Both the position numbers and the translations under genes were made by a program. The notes under the pieces are model-generated. The model saw only the letters and a program-made list of their open reading frames with translations. It did not search any database and was not told the origin of the DNA. Below are positions 14,944 through 20,775 of a stretch of 42,055 bases of DNA, piece after piece (the first letter of the stretch is position 1; the number at the start of each line of letters is the position of its first letter). Origin of the DNA: a virus; IMG/VR virus record IMGVR_UViG_3300008111_001299, positions 1 to 42,055 of that record; one strand, 5' to 3'.

Positions 14944-15065
14944 GGGCGGCCTGTAGGATGAAGTTCCTTTTGTGGAATGAAAAATTACAGCGTATTAAAG
15001 CATTCTTTAAGAACAGGCAGCCTAAGTATTTTAGAGTGCTTTAATACACACTCTCATTGCCGCCT
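14944..15065 (+). ncRNA. candidate three-way-junction RNA
   Basis: The gap 14884-15074 has no convincing gene but folds well: P1 GGCGGC (14945-14950) with GCCGCC (15059-15064); P2 CTGTA (14951-14955) with TACAG (14986-14990), capped by a TTCC/GGAA hairpin; P3 GTATTAAAGCA (14992-15002) with TGCTTTAATAC (15037-15047), a perfect 11 bp. Upstream, AGTGTGT (14892-14898) pairs with ACACACT (14920-14926). Function unknown. Confidence 0.5.
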
Positions 15066-15074
15066 GAACAGCGG

Positions 15075-15103
15075 TTGACAGGCATAGCCTGAGAGTGTAT
15101 AAT
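15075..15103 (+). promoter_or_regulatory. consensus sigma-70 promoter for the tRNA array
   Basis: TTGACA (15075-15080), 17 nt, TATAAT (15098-15103). The predicted start is within a few bases of the tRNA-Tyr 5' end. Confidence 0.85.
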
Positions 15104-15111
15104 CAAGACAT

Positions 15112-15200
15112 GGACAAGTGCGCTGAATTGGTTGAAGGCAACGGACTGTAAATCCGCCACATAAGAAACGTTGTAGGTTCGAATCCTACCTTGTCCACCA
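15112..15200 (+). tRNA. tRNA-Tyr(GTA)
   Basis: Acceptor GGACAAG/CTTGTCC, anticodon loop CTGTAAA, long variable arm as expected for bacterial Tyr, T-arm GTAGG-TTCGAAT-CCTAC, A73 and encoded CCA. Confidence 0.9.
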
Positions 15201-15205
15201 TTAAG

Positions 15206-15356
15206 AAATAGCATTGTCGGGTATCGTTTGTGGACGCACAGACTCATGAGGAATAGGGCCATCTTACTCCTCTGATAAAACCGAGGGCAATGGCTTATGA
15301 GGAGCATCGAACTCCACTCAGAAATACGCTTCATCCCATAGGGTGTAATGTTATTT
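15206..15356 (+). ncRNA. structured inter-tRNA RNA element
   Basis: The 162-nt gap between tRNA-Tyr and tRNA-Asp has no convincing gene. Its ends pair (15206-15217 with 15345-15356, 12 bp with three wobbles). Inside, GCCAT/ATGGC encloses CCTC/GAGG near 15258-15298. It could be a processing structure or a small RNA. Function unknown. Confidence 0.45.
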
Positions 15357-15362
15357 TTTAAT

Positions 15363-15437
15363 GGTCCCATAGTATAGCGGTAAGTATAGCGGCTTGTCAC
15401 GCCGTCGGCAGGGGTTCGATTCCCCTTGGGACCGCCA
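15363..15437 (+). tRNA. tRNA-Asp(GTC)
   Basis: Acceptor GGTCCCA/TGGGACC, anticodon stem GCGGC/GCCGT with loop TTGTCAC, G73 and encoded CCA. Confidence 0.95.
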
Positions 15438-15445
15438 AATAAATA
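15438..15445 (+). promoter_or_regulatory. T4-late-like box AATAAATA
   Basis: AATAAATA lies directly after the tRNA-Asp CCA and 7 nt before the methyltransferase ATG, one mismatch from the T4 late consensus TATAAATA. Confidence 0.4.
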
Positions 15446-15452
15446 TTTTTAT

Positions 15453-16127
15453 ATGTTAGAATATAAAGAACTAAAAGAATACATTTTAAATCGTCCGATC
15501 ATAAGTCTTATTACAGATGTTGATGTTAACTATCTAATTAATGAAGTGAATAAGTTAAATCCTAATTCATTAATTGTAGAAACAGGAACATTTATAGGAG
15601 GTACTACAAGACGGATGGCATTGGCCAGACCCGATGTTACAATTTATACCATTGACACAAATGAGTATAATTCAATTGAACATTGTTTATGGTATGATCA
15701 TATTAAAAAAATTCTAAATTTAGATTGGTTAGATCACACATATTTTAACGATTTGCAAAATATCTACTTAGAAGATTTGCCAAATGTCAAAAGAATAGTT
15801 AAAAAATCTGTCGAGTTCGTTAGCGATAAAAAAATAGATTTACTATTTCTTGATGCTGATCACACAGATGAATATGTTTTATTGGAATTGAAAAATTTTT
15901 GGGATCAAATAAATTACAATGGCATTGTGATGGGAGACGATGTCAACCATCAAGACGTATATAATGCTATTAGAAAATTTAGTTTTGAAAAAGATTTAGA
16001 ATATACCATATACAATAAGTTGTATAAAATGCAAAAGCATAACGAAAATAAAATTGAAAGACATAATGAAATAGGTACTCACCGATTAAAATATCTTTCA
16101 GAGTTTATACCATTAATAAGTAAGTGA
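15453..16127 (+). CDS. class I SAM-dependent methyltransferase (Methyltransf_24-like)
   Basis: The ATG at 15453 avoids running into tRNA-Asp. The 224-residue product has motif I VETGTFIGGTT (~residue 45), an acidic strand end YTIDTNEYN (~70), and IDLLFLDADHTDEY (~137) followed by GIVMGDDVNH, the layout of small-molecule/sugar O-methyltransferases with a metal-binding DxD-like site. The substrate is not evident. It lies between tRNA-Asp and tRNA-Asn. No ribosome site is visible. Confidence 0.8.
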   Translation: MLEYKELKEYILNRPIISLITDVDVNYLINEVNKLNPNSLIVETGTFIGGTTRRMALARPDVTIYTIDTNEYNSIEHCLWYDHIKKILNLDWLDHTYFNDLQNIYLEDLPNVKRIVKKSVEFVSDKKIDLLFLDADHTDEYVLLELKNFWDQINYNGIVMGDDVNHQDVYNAIRKFSFEKDLEYTIYNKLYKMQKHNENKIERHNEIGTHRLKYLSEFIPLISK

Positions 16128-16135
16128 AGTTTTGT

Positions 16136-16210
16136 TCCAGAGTAGCACAGCGGTAGTGCAGTTGACTGTTAATCAATTGGTCGTAGGTTCGATCCCTGCC
16201 TCTGGAGCCA
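16136..16210 (+). tRNA. tRNA-Asn(GTT)
   Basis: Acceptor TCCAGAG/CTCTGGA, anticodon stem TTGA/TCAA with loop CTGTTAA, G73, encoded CCA. Confidence 0.95.
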
Positions 16211-16217
16211 GTTTTAT

Positions 16218-16295
16218 CGGAGTATAGCGCAGCCTGGCTAGCGCATCTGCTTTGGGAGCAGAGGGTCGTAGGTTCGAATCCTACTACTCCGACCA
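16218..16295 (+). tRNA. tRNA-Pro(TGG)
   Basis: Acceptor CGGAGTA/TACTCCG, anticodon stem TCTGC/GCAGA with loop TTTGGGA, C1-G72 typical of Pro, A73, encoded CCA. Confidence 0.95.
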
Positions 16296-16302
16296 GTTTT
16301 AT

Positions 16303-16379
16303 GGCTCAGTAGTTCAGTCCGGCAGAACGTTGGTCTCCAAAACCAAATGTCGGTGGTTCAAATCCATCCTGGGTCGCCA
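16303..16379 (+). tRNA. tRNA-Trp(CCA)
   Basis: Acceptor GGCTCAG/CTGGGTC (two wobbles), anticodon stem TTGGT/ACCAA with loop CTCCAAA, G73, encoded CCA. Confidence 0.9.
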
Positions 16380-16387
16380 AGTTGTAT

Positions 16388-16462
16388 GCACCGTTCGTCT
16401 ATCGGTTAGGACACTCGCCTTTCACGCAAGTAAGAGGGGTTCGATTCCCCTACGGTGTACCA
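16388..16462 (+). tRNA. tRNA-Glu(TTC)
   Basis: Acceptor GCACCGT/ACGGTGT, anticodon loop CTTTCAC, T-arm AGGGG-TTCGATT-CCCCT, A73, encoded CCA. Confidence 0.95.
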
Positions 16463-16479
16463 AATACTTTAATAAGTAC

Positions 16480-17136
16480 ATGATGAATAATAGTTTTGTA
16501 GGACATGTTGATCTGTTTCCTATTCCTGTAGGCAAATACAGAAGATCAGATCATGAACAAATCAAACAAAGTTTCATCAAAATATTTGAATCTTATCCCA
16601 AAGATAAGATTTACACAGACGGTGAAGATCTAATACACTTTTTCAATGACGGTGATTTTGATCCTAGACAACATCAAGGATTAGAAAATCTCATGGATTG
16701 GGTATTAGATTGTGTGTCTGATTACGCAGGAAATTTTCTAGGTATTAAAGATCGAAAATTCATAGATCTTAATACTTGGATTAACAGTAACAAAGGTGGT
16801 ACACAAGATCCTCATGTACATAACAACAGTTTCTTAAGTGCCACGTATTATGTACAGTTGAACAACTCACACTCGGGACTAAACTTCTATAATCCAAGAG
16901 GATCGGCCAGTCTTAGAAGAGCCACTATAGATATAGAACCTGATTTTCAAACAAATTATACTTCTCCTTACGTACCTCTTATGGTAGAGCAAGGTGATTT
17001 ATTGATATGGCCTAGTGAAATGATGCACGGATATGTCCAACCTTCGGTAGATGTACCTCGCATTACTATGAGCATGAATTTTCTACCCGAAATCGTTAAT
17101 AGCAAATTATACGGTTTCAAAATTAGTAAGTTATAA
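16480..17136 (+). CDS. Fe(II)/2-oxoglutarate oxygenase (phage 2OG-FeII_Oxy_5-like)
   Basis: The frame stays open back through three tRNAs; ATG 16480 (or 16483) is the first start outside them. The 218-residue product has HVHNNSFLSATYYVQL (~residue 112) with the proximal iron ligands, LNFYNPRGS, and the distal MMHGYVQPSV (His ~184) followed by VPRITMSMNF, where Arg would bind 2OG. This matches the phage-borne family that includes TIGR02466-type proteins. The family probably hydroxylates a small molecule or protein residue; the substrate is unknown. It is bracketed by tRNAs. Confidence 0.75.
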   Translation: MMNNSFVGHVDLFPIPVGKYRRSDHEQIKQSFIKIFESYPKDKIYTDGEDLIHFFNDGDFDPRQHQGLENLMDWVLDCVSDYAGNFLGIKDRKFIDLNTWINSNKGGTQDPHVHNNSFLSATYYVQLNNSHSGLNFYNPRGSASLRRATIDIEPDFQTNYTSPYVPLMVEQGDLLIWPSEMMHGYVQPSVDVPRITMSMNFLPEIVNSKLYGFKISKL

Positions 17137-17137
17137 T

Positions 17138-17215
17138 GTGTCGGTGGCAGAGAGGCCCAATGCAAGAGTCTGCAAAACTCTAAAGCCGTCGGTTCGAATC
17201 CGACCCGGCACTCCA
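17138..17215 (+). tRNA. tRNA-Cys(GCA)
   Basis: Acceptor GTGTCGG/CCGGCAC, anticodon stem AGAGT/ACTCT with loop CTGCAAA, T73 (U, a Cys determinant), encoded CCA. It starts 1 nt after the oxygenase stop. Confidence 0.95.
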
Positions 17216-17217
17216 AT

Positions 17218-17293
17218 GCGGGATTAGTTCATTTGGTAGAACGATACCTTGCCAAGGTATAGGTGACCGGTTCGAGCCCGGTATCCCGCTCCA
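17218..17293 (+). tRNA. tRNA-Gly(GCC)
   Basis: Acceptor GCGGGAT/ATCCCGC, anticodon stem ATACC/GGTAT with loop TTGCCAA, T73, encoded CCA. Confidence 0.95.
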
Positions 17294-17297
17294 GTAT

Positions 17298-17375
17298 GCC
17301 CCTCTAGCCCAATTGGTATGAGGCGTTTCTCTCAAAAGGAAAATCGTCCCGGTTCGAGTCCGGGGAGGGGTACCA
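17298..17375 (+). tRNA. tRNA with CAA anticodon (Leu) on a short-variable-loop body
   Basis: Acceptor GCCCCTC/GAGGGGT, anticodon stem TTTCT/GGAAA with loop CTCAAAA giving CAA, T-arm CCCGG/CCGGG, A73, CCA. The variable loop is only ~5 nt (ATCGT), whereas bacterial tRNA-Leu normally has a long arm. The decoding identity is therefore odd. Confidence 0.75.
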
Positions 17376-17383
17376 AATTTCAT

Positions 17384-17473
17384 GGAAGTGTGGCAGAGTC
17401 CGGTTTAATGCACCTGTCTTGAAAACAGACGATCCGAAAGGGTCCGTGAGTTCGAATCTCACCGCTTCCACCA
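17384..17473 (+). tRNA. tRNA-Ser(TGA)
   Basis: Acceptor GGAAGTG/CGCTTCC, anticodon stem CTGTC/GACAG-like with loop TTGAAAA-region giving TGA, long variable arm (GATCC...GGGTC), encoded CCA. Confidence 0.9.
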
Positions 17474-17487
17474 TATAAGGAGTGATC

Positions 17488-17685
17488 ATGGAAATTTCTA
17501 TCGTAACTAATTACGGTTGGAGAGATAATATGCAGGTAGTAGAAAAGAAAACTACCTATGATTATCCTAAAGGTAACGATGTTGTTACAGTTGAGCGTCG
17601 AACATACGAAGTTACTTTGTACGGTTCAGCCGGACAATTAAAAACTTCTAGTTCAAAAGGTAACAGTATAGATCAAATGATATAA
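17488..17685 (+). CDS. small hypothetical protein (65 aa)
   Basis: AAGGAG at normal spacing sets the start at 17488 rather than GTG 17482. Beta-rich and basic (MEISIVTNYGWRDNMQVVEK, TVERRTYEVTLYG). It sits between tRNA-Ser and tRNA-Ile. Unknown function. Confidence 0.65.
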   Translation: MEISIVTNYGWRDNMQVVEKKTTYDYPKGNDVVTVERRTYEVTLYGSAGQLKTSSSKGNSIDQMI

Positions 17686-17686
17686 C

Positions 17687-17770
17687 GCCGGTTTGGCCGA
17701 GAGGTTTAGGCACCGTCTTGATAAGGCGGCTCGAAAGAGGACGTAGGTTCGATTCCTACAGCCGGCACCA
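17687..17770 (+). tRNA. tRNA with GAT anticodon (Ile) on a Leu-like type II body
   Basis: Acceptor GCCGGTT/AGCCGGC, D-arm GGCCGAGAGGTTTAGGC as in Leu/Ser tRNAs, anticodon stem CCGTC/GGCGG with loop TTGATAA giving GAT, variable arm CTC-GAAA-GAG, T-arm GTAGG/CCTAC, A73, CCA. The body suggests Leu and the anticodon says Ile. Confidence 0.8.
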
Positions 17771-17792
17771 ATTTTTAAAAAGGAGATCTGTC

Positions 17793-17831
17793 ATGAACAG
17801 TGACAAGAGTGATAAGATGTCGGGGGTATAA
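17793..17831 (+). other. 12-codon mini-ORF with ribosome site ahead of tRNA-Lys
   Basis: An AAGGAG site sits 9 nt before an ATG; 12 codons follow and the stop lies inside tRNA-Lys. It may be a chance frame or a decoy. Low confidence. Confidence 0.2.
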
Positions 17832-17895
17832 CTTAACGGCAAAGTAGTAGGCTTTTAACCTATTAATCAGAGTTCGATTCTCTGTGCCCCTACCA
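17822..17895 (+). tRNA. tRNA-Lys(TTT)
   Basis: Acceptor GGGGGTA/TGCCCCT, anticodon stem TAGGC/ACCTA-type with loop TTTTAA-region giving TTT, T-arm CAGAG-TTCGATT-CTCTG, A73, CCA. Confidence 0.9.
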
Positions 17896-17982
17896 TATAA
17901 AAACACACTTAACTCTAAACGTAGTTGGAGTACGAGGAAAGGCCACCTTCTAGGAAAACGGCATAAGTGTGTTTCTATATGG
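17893..17982 (+). repeat. 19-bp inverted repeat joining tRNA-Lys and tRNA-Met
   Basis: 17893-17911 and 17964-17982 are inverted copies with one mismatch; the core AAACACACTTA/TAAGTGTGTTT is perfect. The left arm starts in the CCA of tRNA-Lys and the right arm ends in the first bases of tRNA-Met. The 52-nt interior has an ACTC/GAGT hairpin. Possibly an RNase III-type processing stem. Confidence 0.6.
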
Positions 17983-18055
17983 TAATGTAGCATAATGGTA
18001 GTGCAACACCTTCATACGGTGCCCAGTGAAAGTTCAACTCTTTCCATTACCACCA
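17981..18055 (+). tRNA. tRNA with CAT anticodon (Met, or lysidine-Ile)
   Basis: Acceptor GGTAATG/CATTACC, anticodon stem CACC/GGTG with loop TTCATAC, A73, CCA. Elongator, initiator or Ile2 identity cannot be settled here. Confidence 0.9.
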
Positions 18056-18061
18056 TAATGA

Positions 18062-18135
18062 TCCCGGGTAGTGTAGTGGTAACACAACAGACTTTGACTC
18101 TGCTATTATAGGTTCGATTCCTATCCCGGGTGCCA
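18062..18135 (+). tRNA. tRNA-Gln(TTG)
   Basis: Acceptor TCCCGGG/CCCGGGT with an unpaired U1-U72 (a weak first pair is typical of Gln), anticodon stem CAGA/TCTG with loop CTTTGAC, G73, CCA. Confidence 0.9.
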
Positions 18136-18140
18136 ACAAT

Positions 18141-18214
18141 GGTGTTAGTAGTGTAGTGGTTGCACAACTGTCTGTGAAACAGTTAGACAGGGTTCGATTC
18201 CCGCTTTCACCCCA
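18141..18214 (+). tRNA. tRNA-His(GTG), irregular
   Basis: The anticodon arm ACTGT/ACAGT with loop CTGTGAA is good, and the 3' end is C-CCA-like. However, the acceptor has two internal U-U mismatches and the T-stem (CAGGG/CCCGC) pairs at only three positions. It may be a decayed or unusual tRNA-His. Confidence 0.65.
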
Positions 18215-18219
18215 AACAT

Positions 18220-18295
18220 GCCAACTTAGCAAATGTGGTCATTGCGGCCGCCTGAAGAGCGGTGGAACTTGGTTCGATCCCAAGAGTTGGCACCA
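18220..18295 (+). tRNA. tRNA-Phe(GAA)
   Basis: Acceptor GCCAACT/AGTTGGC, anticodon stem GCCGC/GCGGT with loop CTGAAGA, A73, CCA. Confidence 0.9.
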
Positions 18296-18300
18296 TATAT

Positions 18301-18377
18301 CGGTCCTTAACTCAGTTGGATAGAGTGCCTGTCTTCGAAACAGGAAGTCGTGGGTTCGAATCCTGCAGGACCGGCCA
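18301..18377 (+). tRNA. tRNA-Arg(TCG)
   Basis: Acceptor CGGTCCT/AGGACCG, anticodon stem CCTGT/ACAGG with loop CTTCGAA, G73, CCA. Confidence 0.9.
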
Positions 18378-18392
18378 TTTTAGGAGAATGTT

Positions 18393-18584
18393 ATGAAATC
18401 AACATTGTTTAAAAATAAACTCAATAACGAGCGTTTTGTCTGTGACGATATCCGGCTGACTGAGAACATCGACGGTGTTGAATACATTATTGTACATAGA
18501 CCTAACGAGCATCGACATTTTAAAATGCGTAAAGATGTTTTAGAAAAAATCAAAGTAACTGATAGCAAAAATAAAACTCTATAA
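18393..18584 (+). CDS. small hypothetical protein (63 aa)
   Basis: AGGAG precedes the ATG. The product is basic and beta-rich (NNERFVCDDIRLTENIDG, VEYIIVHRPNEHRHFKM). A late-type box overlaps its stop codon. Unknown function. Confidence 0.65.
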   Translation: MKSTLFKNKLNNERFVCDDIRLTENIDGVEYIIVHRPNEHRHFKMRKDVLEKIKVTDSKNKTL

Positions 18585-18587
18585 ATA
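18580..18587 (+). promoter_or_regulatory. T4-late-like promoter TATAAATA
   Basis: A perfect TATAAATA, 21 nt before the oxygenase ATG at 18609, leaving room for the AAGGA ribosome site in the leader. Confidence 0.6.
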
Positions 18588-18608
18588 TGTTACTTTAAGG
18601 AAACGCAC

Positions 18609-19664
18609 ATGAAGATAAGCAAAATACCAGGCCTAGGGCGTTTTGGTGTATATATTGACGATGTCGATCTAAACAACATTTCGGATGAAGAATGGGCAGA
18701 GATTGGTAAGATACATTTAGAATCTCTAGTAACAATAATTAGAAACACAGATGTTACTCCATACAATTATTATAGATTAATAATGAAATGGGGTCCTAGT
18801 CGCTGGAATCGTCCTATTGCTTTTTATAAGAAATATGGAAAGCCGTTAAAAGAATTAGTAATGAACAAAGAACTAGACGATGAAGATCAACTAGTTTTTG
18901 ATAATGGTCGCAGATGGCAATTTGACAAACGTTGTCCAGGCATGGTTTGTGTAACACCTAAAAAGAATACTCGAGGACAAAGTATGGGTATTTTTGGAGA
19001 CGGCGAACTACTATGGCACAGCAACGAATGCGGTGATGTAGCGTTTACTCCCGGGGTAGCATTACTAGGTTATGAAAACGTAGATCAAACTGCCACAGGT
19101 TTTTGCACAAGTCCAGATTGGTACGAAAAGCAATCAGAAAGTTTTCGCAGTGAACTAGATGAAATGATCATTATTCATAACTATCGTCCAATGGCTATGA
19201 GCCCGATCGTTATTGAAGATCAAGAAAAGTTTTATAAAAACAATATGGCTCCTGAAAACGATATGAAGGTGCCGTTGATTATACAAAGCCCGGGCGGTAT
19301 CAAAGGTGTACACTTAGGTATTAATACCTTTGATAAAATTGAAGGCATGAGTGTAGAAGATAGTAAAAAAATCTTTGATAAAATTCGCAGAGAAATGATA
19401 GTACCAGAATACTGTTACGATCATTGGTACGGCGGCCGAGACATCTGTTTGTTCGATAATAGTATTACCTTGCATAACAGATCCATTCATGAAAGTATTG
19501 GTATCGCTCCTGAAAGACTAGGACTGCGCATTCAATATGATTTTGATAATCTCACTGGCGAATTTTACGAGCCTTTCTATCAAGAAGAGTTCAATGACCT
19601 TAAGAAAGAAAGATTGAATATTCTAGACAAGGCCATGGAAGGTATGCTAATTAAGACTGATTGA
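18609..19664 (+). CDS. TauD/TfdA-like Fe(II)/2OG dioxygenase
   Basis: The 351-residue product has LLWHSNECGDVAFTPG (His137, then Asn139/Glu140), the typical GVALLGYENV strand, and near the C-terminus ICLFDNSITLHNRS followed by RLGLRIQYDF, as in TauD. The usual HxD pair reads H-S-N-E, so Glu140 or Asn139 must be the second ligand if it binds iron (clavaminate synthase uses Glu). Family members hydroxylate small acids or amino-acid derivatives; the substrate here is unknown. AAGGA lies before the ATG. The stop overlaps the next start. Confidence 0.75.
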   Translation: MKISKIPGLGRFGVYIDDVDLNNISDEEWAEIGKIHLESLVTIIRNTDVTPYNYYRLIMKWGPSRWNRPIAFYKKYGKPLKELVMNKELDDEDQLVFDNGRRWQFDKRCPGMVCVTPKKNTRGQSMGIFGDGELLWHSNECGDVAFTPGVALLGYENVDQTATGFCTSPDWYEKQSESFRSELDEMIIIHNYRPMAMSPIVIEDQEKFYKNNMAPENDMKVPLIIQSPGGIKGVHLGINTFDKIEGMSVEDSKKIFDKIRREMIVPEYCYDHWYGGRDICLFDNSITLHNRSIHESIGIAPERLGLRIQYDFDNLTGEFYEPFYQEEFNDLKKERLNILDKAMEGMLIKTD

Positions 19665-20290
19665 TGTCATATAAAGTTGTTGAATATTCACCCAAACTAG
19701 ACCTTACGGAATTCTATAAAGAGAATCAACGTCGAGGTCTAGAAAACAATGCTAGTCAACAGGCCATGTTTGATTGCTTTCGCAACGAACCACACTGGAA
19801 CGGTTGGCTAGTAGAGTATAACAACAGATTCATCGGAGGTGTTTGTATACACAGTTTCGATGATGTTATGGGTCCTAATAGTTACAGAATTTATGCTAGG
19901 TCCTGCTTTCATACAGAACTTAGCATGAAGCCAACAGGTTATGTAAAAAGTCATTATACTAATCTACAAAATGTAGGATTACAATTATTCACTCCTGTTT
20001 CTATAGAATGGGCAGGCATAGATAAAAAATTCTACGGCAGCAGTAATTCAAGAGATGTTGGTTCTGCACAAGTAGTAGATAAAGTTTGGTTTCCAAGATT
20101 AGCAGAAAGAGGAATCTTTACAAGAATTACCGAAGTATTTTACAGAGGTCATTATCAAAATATCTGGGAATTAAATGTCCAAGAATATTTGAGACAGATA
20201 AAAACAGTGCCGCATTGGGATTGCGAATTCCCCAGTGTGGATCTTAGAAAAGAAATGCCTCTGCCGACGGAGCGGTGCCAGGCCTTCTAA
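19664..20290 (+). CDS. GNAT-like acetyltransferase-fold protein overlapping a tRNA
   Basis: ATG 19664 overlaps the oxygenase stop (TGATG). The 208-residue product has WNGWLVEYNNRFIGGVCIHS (~residue 45) and RIYARSCF, reminiscent of the central strands of GNAT acetyltransferases, and a second half with YGSSNSRDVGSAQVVDKVW. This is a fold-level guess. The last 34 nt lie inside tRNA-Arg(TCT), and the TAA stop is in the tRNA's anticodon loop. Confidence 0.6.
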   Translation: MSYKVVEYSPKLDLTEFYKENQRRGLENNASQQAMFDCFRNEPHWNGWLVEYNNRFIGGVCIHSFDDVMGPNSYRIYARSCFHTELSMKPTGYVKSHYTNLQNVGLQLFTPVSIEWAGIDKKFYGSSNSRDVGSAQVVDKVWFPRLAERGIFTRITEVFYRGHYQNIWELNVQEYLRQIKTVPHWDCEFPSVDLRKEMPLPTERCQAF

Positions 20291-20328
20291 GCCAGGTTAT
20301 GGGAGTTCGAATCTCTCCAGAGGCGCCA
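20257..20328 (+). tRNA. tRNA-Arg(TCT)
   Basis: Acceptor GCCTCTG/CAGAGGC, anticodon loop CTTCTAA giving TCT, T-arm GGGAG-TTCGAAT-CTCTC, G73, CCA. The anticodon stem (CAGGC/GCCAG) has an A-A mismatch and the D-arm is short and non-canonical. It overlaps the end of the preceding CDS. Confidence 0.75.
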
Positions 20329-20335
20329 AAAATAG

Positions 20336-20364
20336 TTGACAAGTAGACAAATAGATCATATAAT
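20336..20364 (+). promoter_or_regulatory. consensus sigma-70 promoter
   Basis: TTGACA (20336-20341), 17 nt, TATAAT (20359-20364); start site ~20 nt before tRNA-Leu(TAG). Confidence 0.85.
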
Positions 20365-20390
20365 ATAGATTGTTCATTAGAAATACATTT

Positions 20391-20473
20391 GCCCCGATGG
20401 TGGAATGGTAGACACGCTGGTCTTAGAAGCCAGTGCCTAGTGCGTGAGAGTTCGAGTCTCTCTTGGGGCACCA
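20391..20473 (+). tRNA. tRNA-Leu(TAG)
   Basis: Acceptor GCCCCGA/TTGGGGC, anticodon stem CTGGT/GCCAG with loop CTTAGAA, long variable arm, A73, CCA. Confidence 0.95.
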
Positions 20474-20478
20474 AATAT

Positions 20479-20562
20479 GCGAGTGTGGTGGAATGGTATA
20501 CACAGCAGACTTAAAATCTGCCAGCCTCGGCTATGCGGGTTCGACTCTCGCCACTCGCACCA
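20479..20562 (+). tRNA. tRNA-Leu(TAA)
   Basis: Acceptor GCGAGTG/CACTCGC, anticodon stem GCAGA/TCTGC with loop CTTAAAA, long variable arm (CCTCGGCTATG region), A73, CCA. Confidence 0.95.
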
Positions 20563-20568
20563 AATTAT

Positions 20569-20643
20569 GCATCGTTAGTTCAGCGGTAGAACGTCGCCCT
20601 TACAAGGCGAATGTCAGTGGTTCGACTCCATTACGATGCACCA
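20569..20643 (+). tRNA. tRNA-Val(TAC)
   Basis: Acceptor GCATCGT/ACGATGC, anticodon stem TCGCC/GGCGA with loop CTTACAA, A73, CCA. Confidence 0.95.
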
Positions 20644-20648
20644 AATAT

Positions 20649-20740
20649 GCCTCTGTAGTTTAATGGTAAAACAGCGGATTTATATCCCGTGTGCAACAGA
20701 TAATTGGCCAATGTGGGTTCGACTCCCGCCGGAGGCACCA
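20649..20740 (+). tRNA. tRNA with TAT anticodon (Ile, AUA) and a 22-nt variable region
   Basis: Acceptor GCCTCTG/CGGAGGC, anticodon stem GCGGA/CCCGT (four pairs, one A-C) with loop TTTATAT giving TAT, T-arm GTGGG/CCCGC, A73, CCA. The variable region (20691-20712 approx.) is far longer than in normal tRNA-Ile. Confidence 0.7.
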
Positions 20741-20769
20741 TTGACATACTTTAGAAAAGATTGTATAAT
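20741..20769 (+). promoter_or_regulatory. consensus sigma-70 promoter
   Basis: TTGACA (20741-20746) starts directly after the CCA of the preceding tRNA; 17 nt; TATAAT (20764-20769). It serves the small gene at 20776 and the tRNAs beyond. Confidence 0.85.
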
Positions 20770-20775
20770 AACATT

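Noticed and set aside
14884-15362. Hammerhead or other known self-cleaving ribozyme
   Set aside because: I looked for the CTGATGA...GAAA core on the + strand by eye and did not find it.
16252-16479. N-terminal extension of the 16480 oxygenase frame
   Set aside because: It runs straight through tRNA-Pro, tRNA-Trp and tRNA-Glu; the real start lies after them.
16968-18232. Several - strand frames across the tRNA cluster (e.g. 17180-17383, 17304-17489, 17775-17993, 18047-18232)
   Set aside because: They are antisense readings of tRNA T-arms, which give repeated Arg/Asn/Ser-rich strings such as SGNRT and GFEPT; no ribosome sites.
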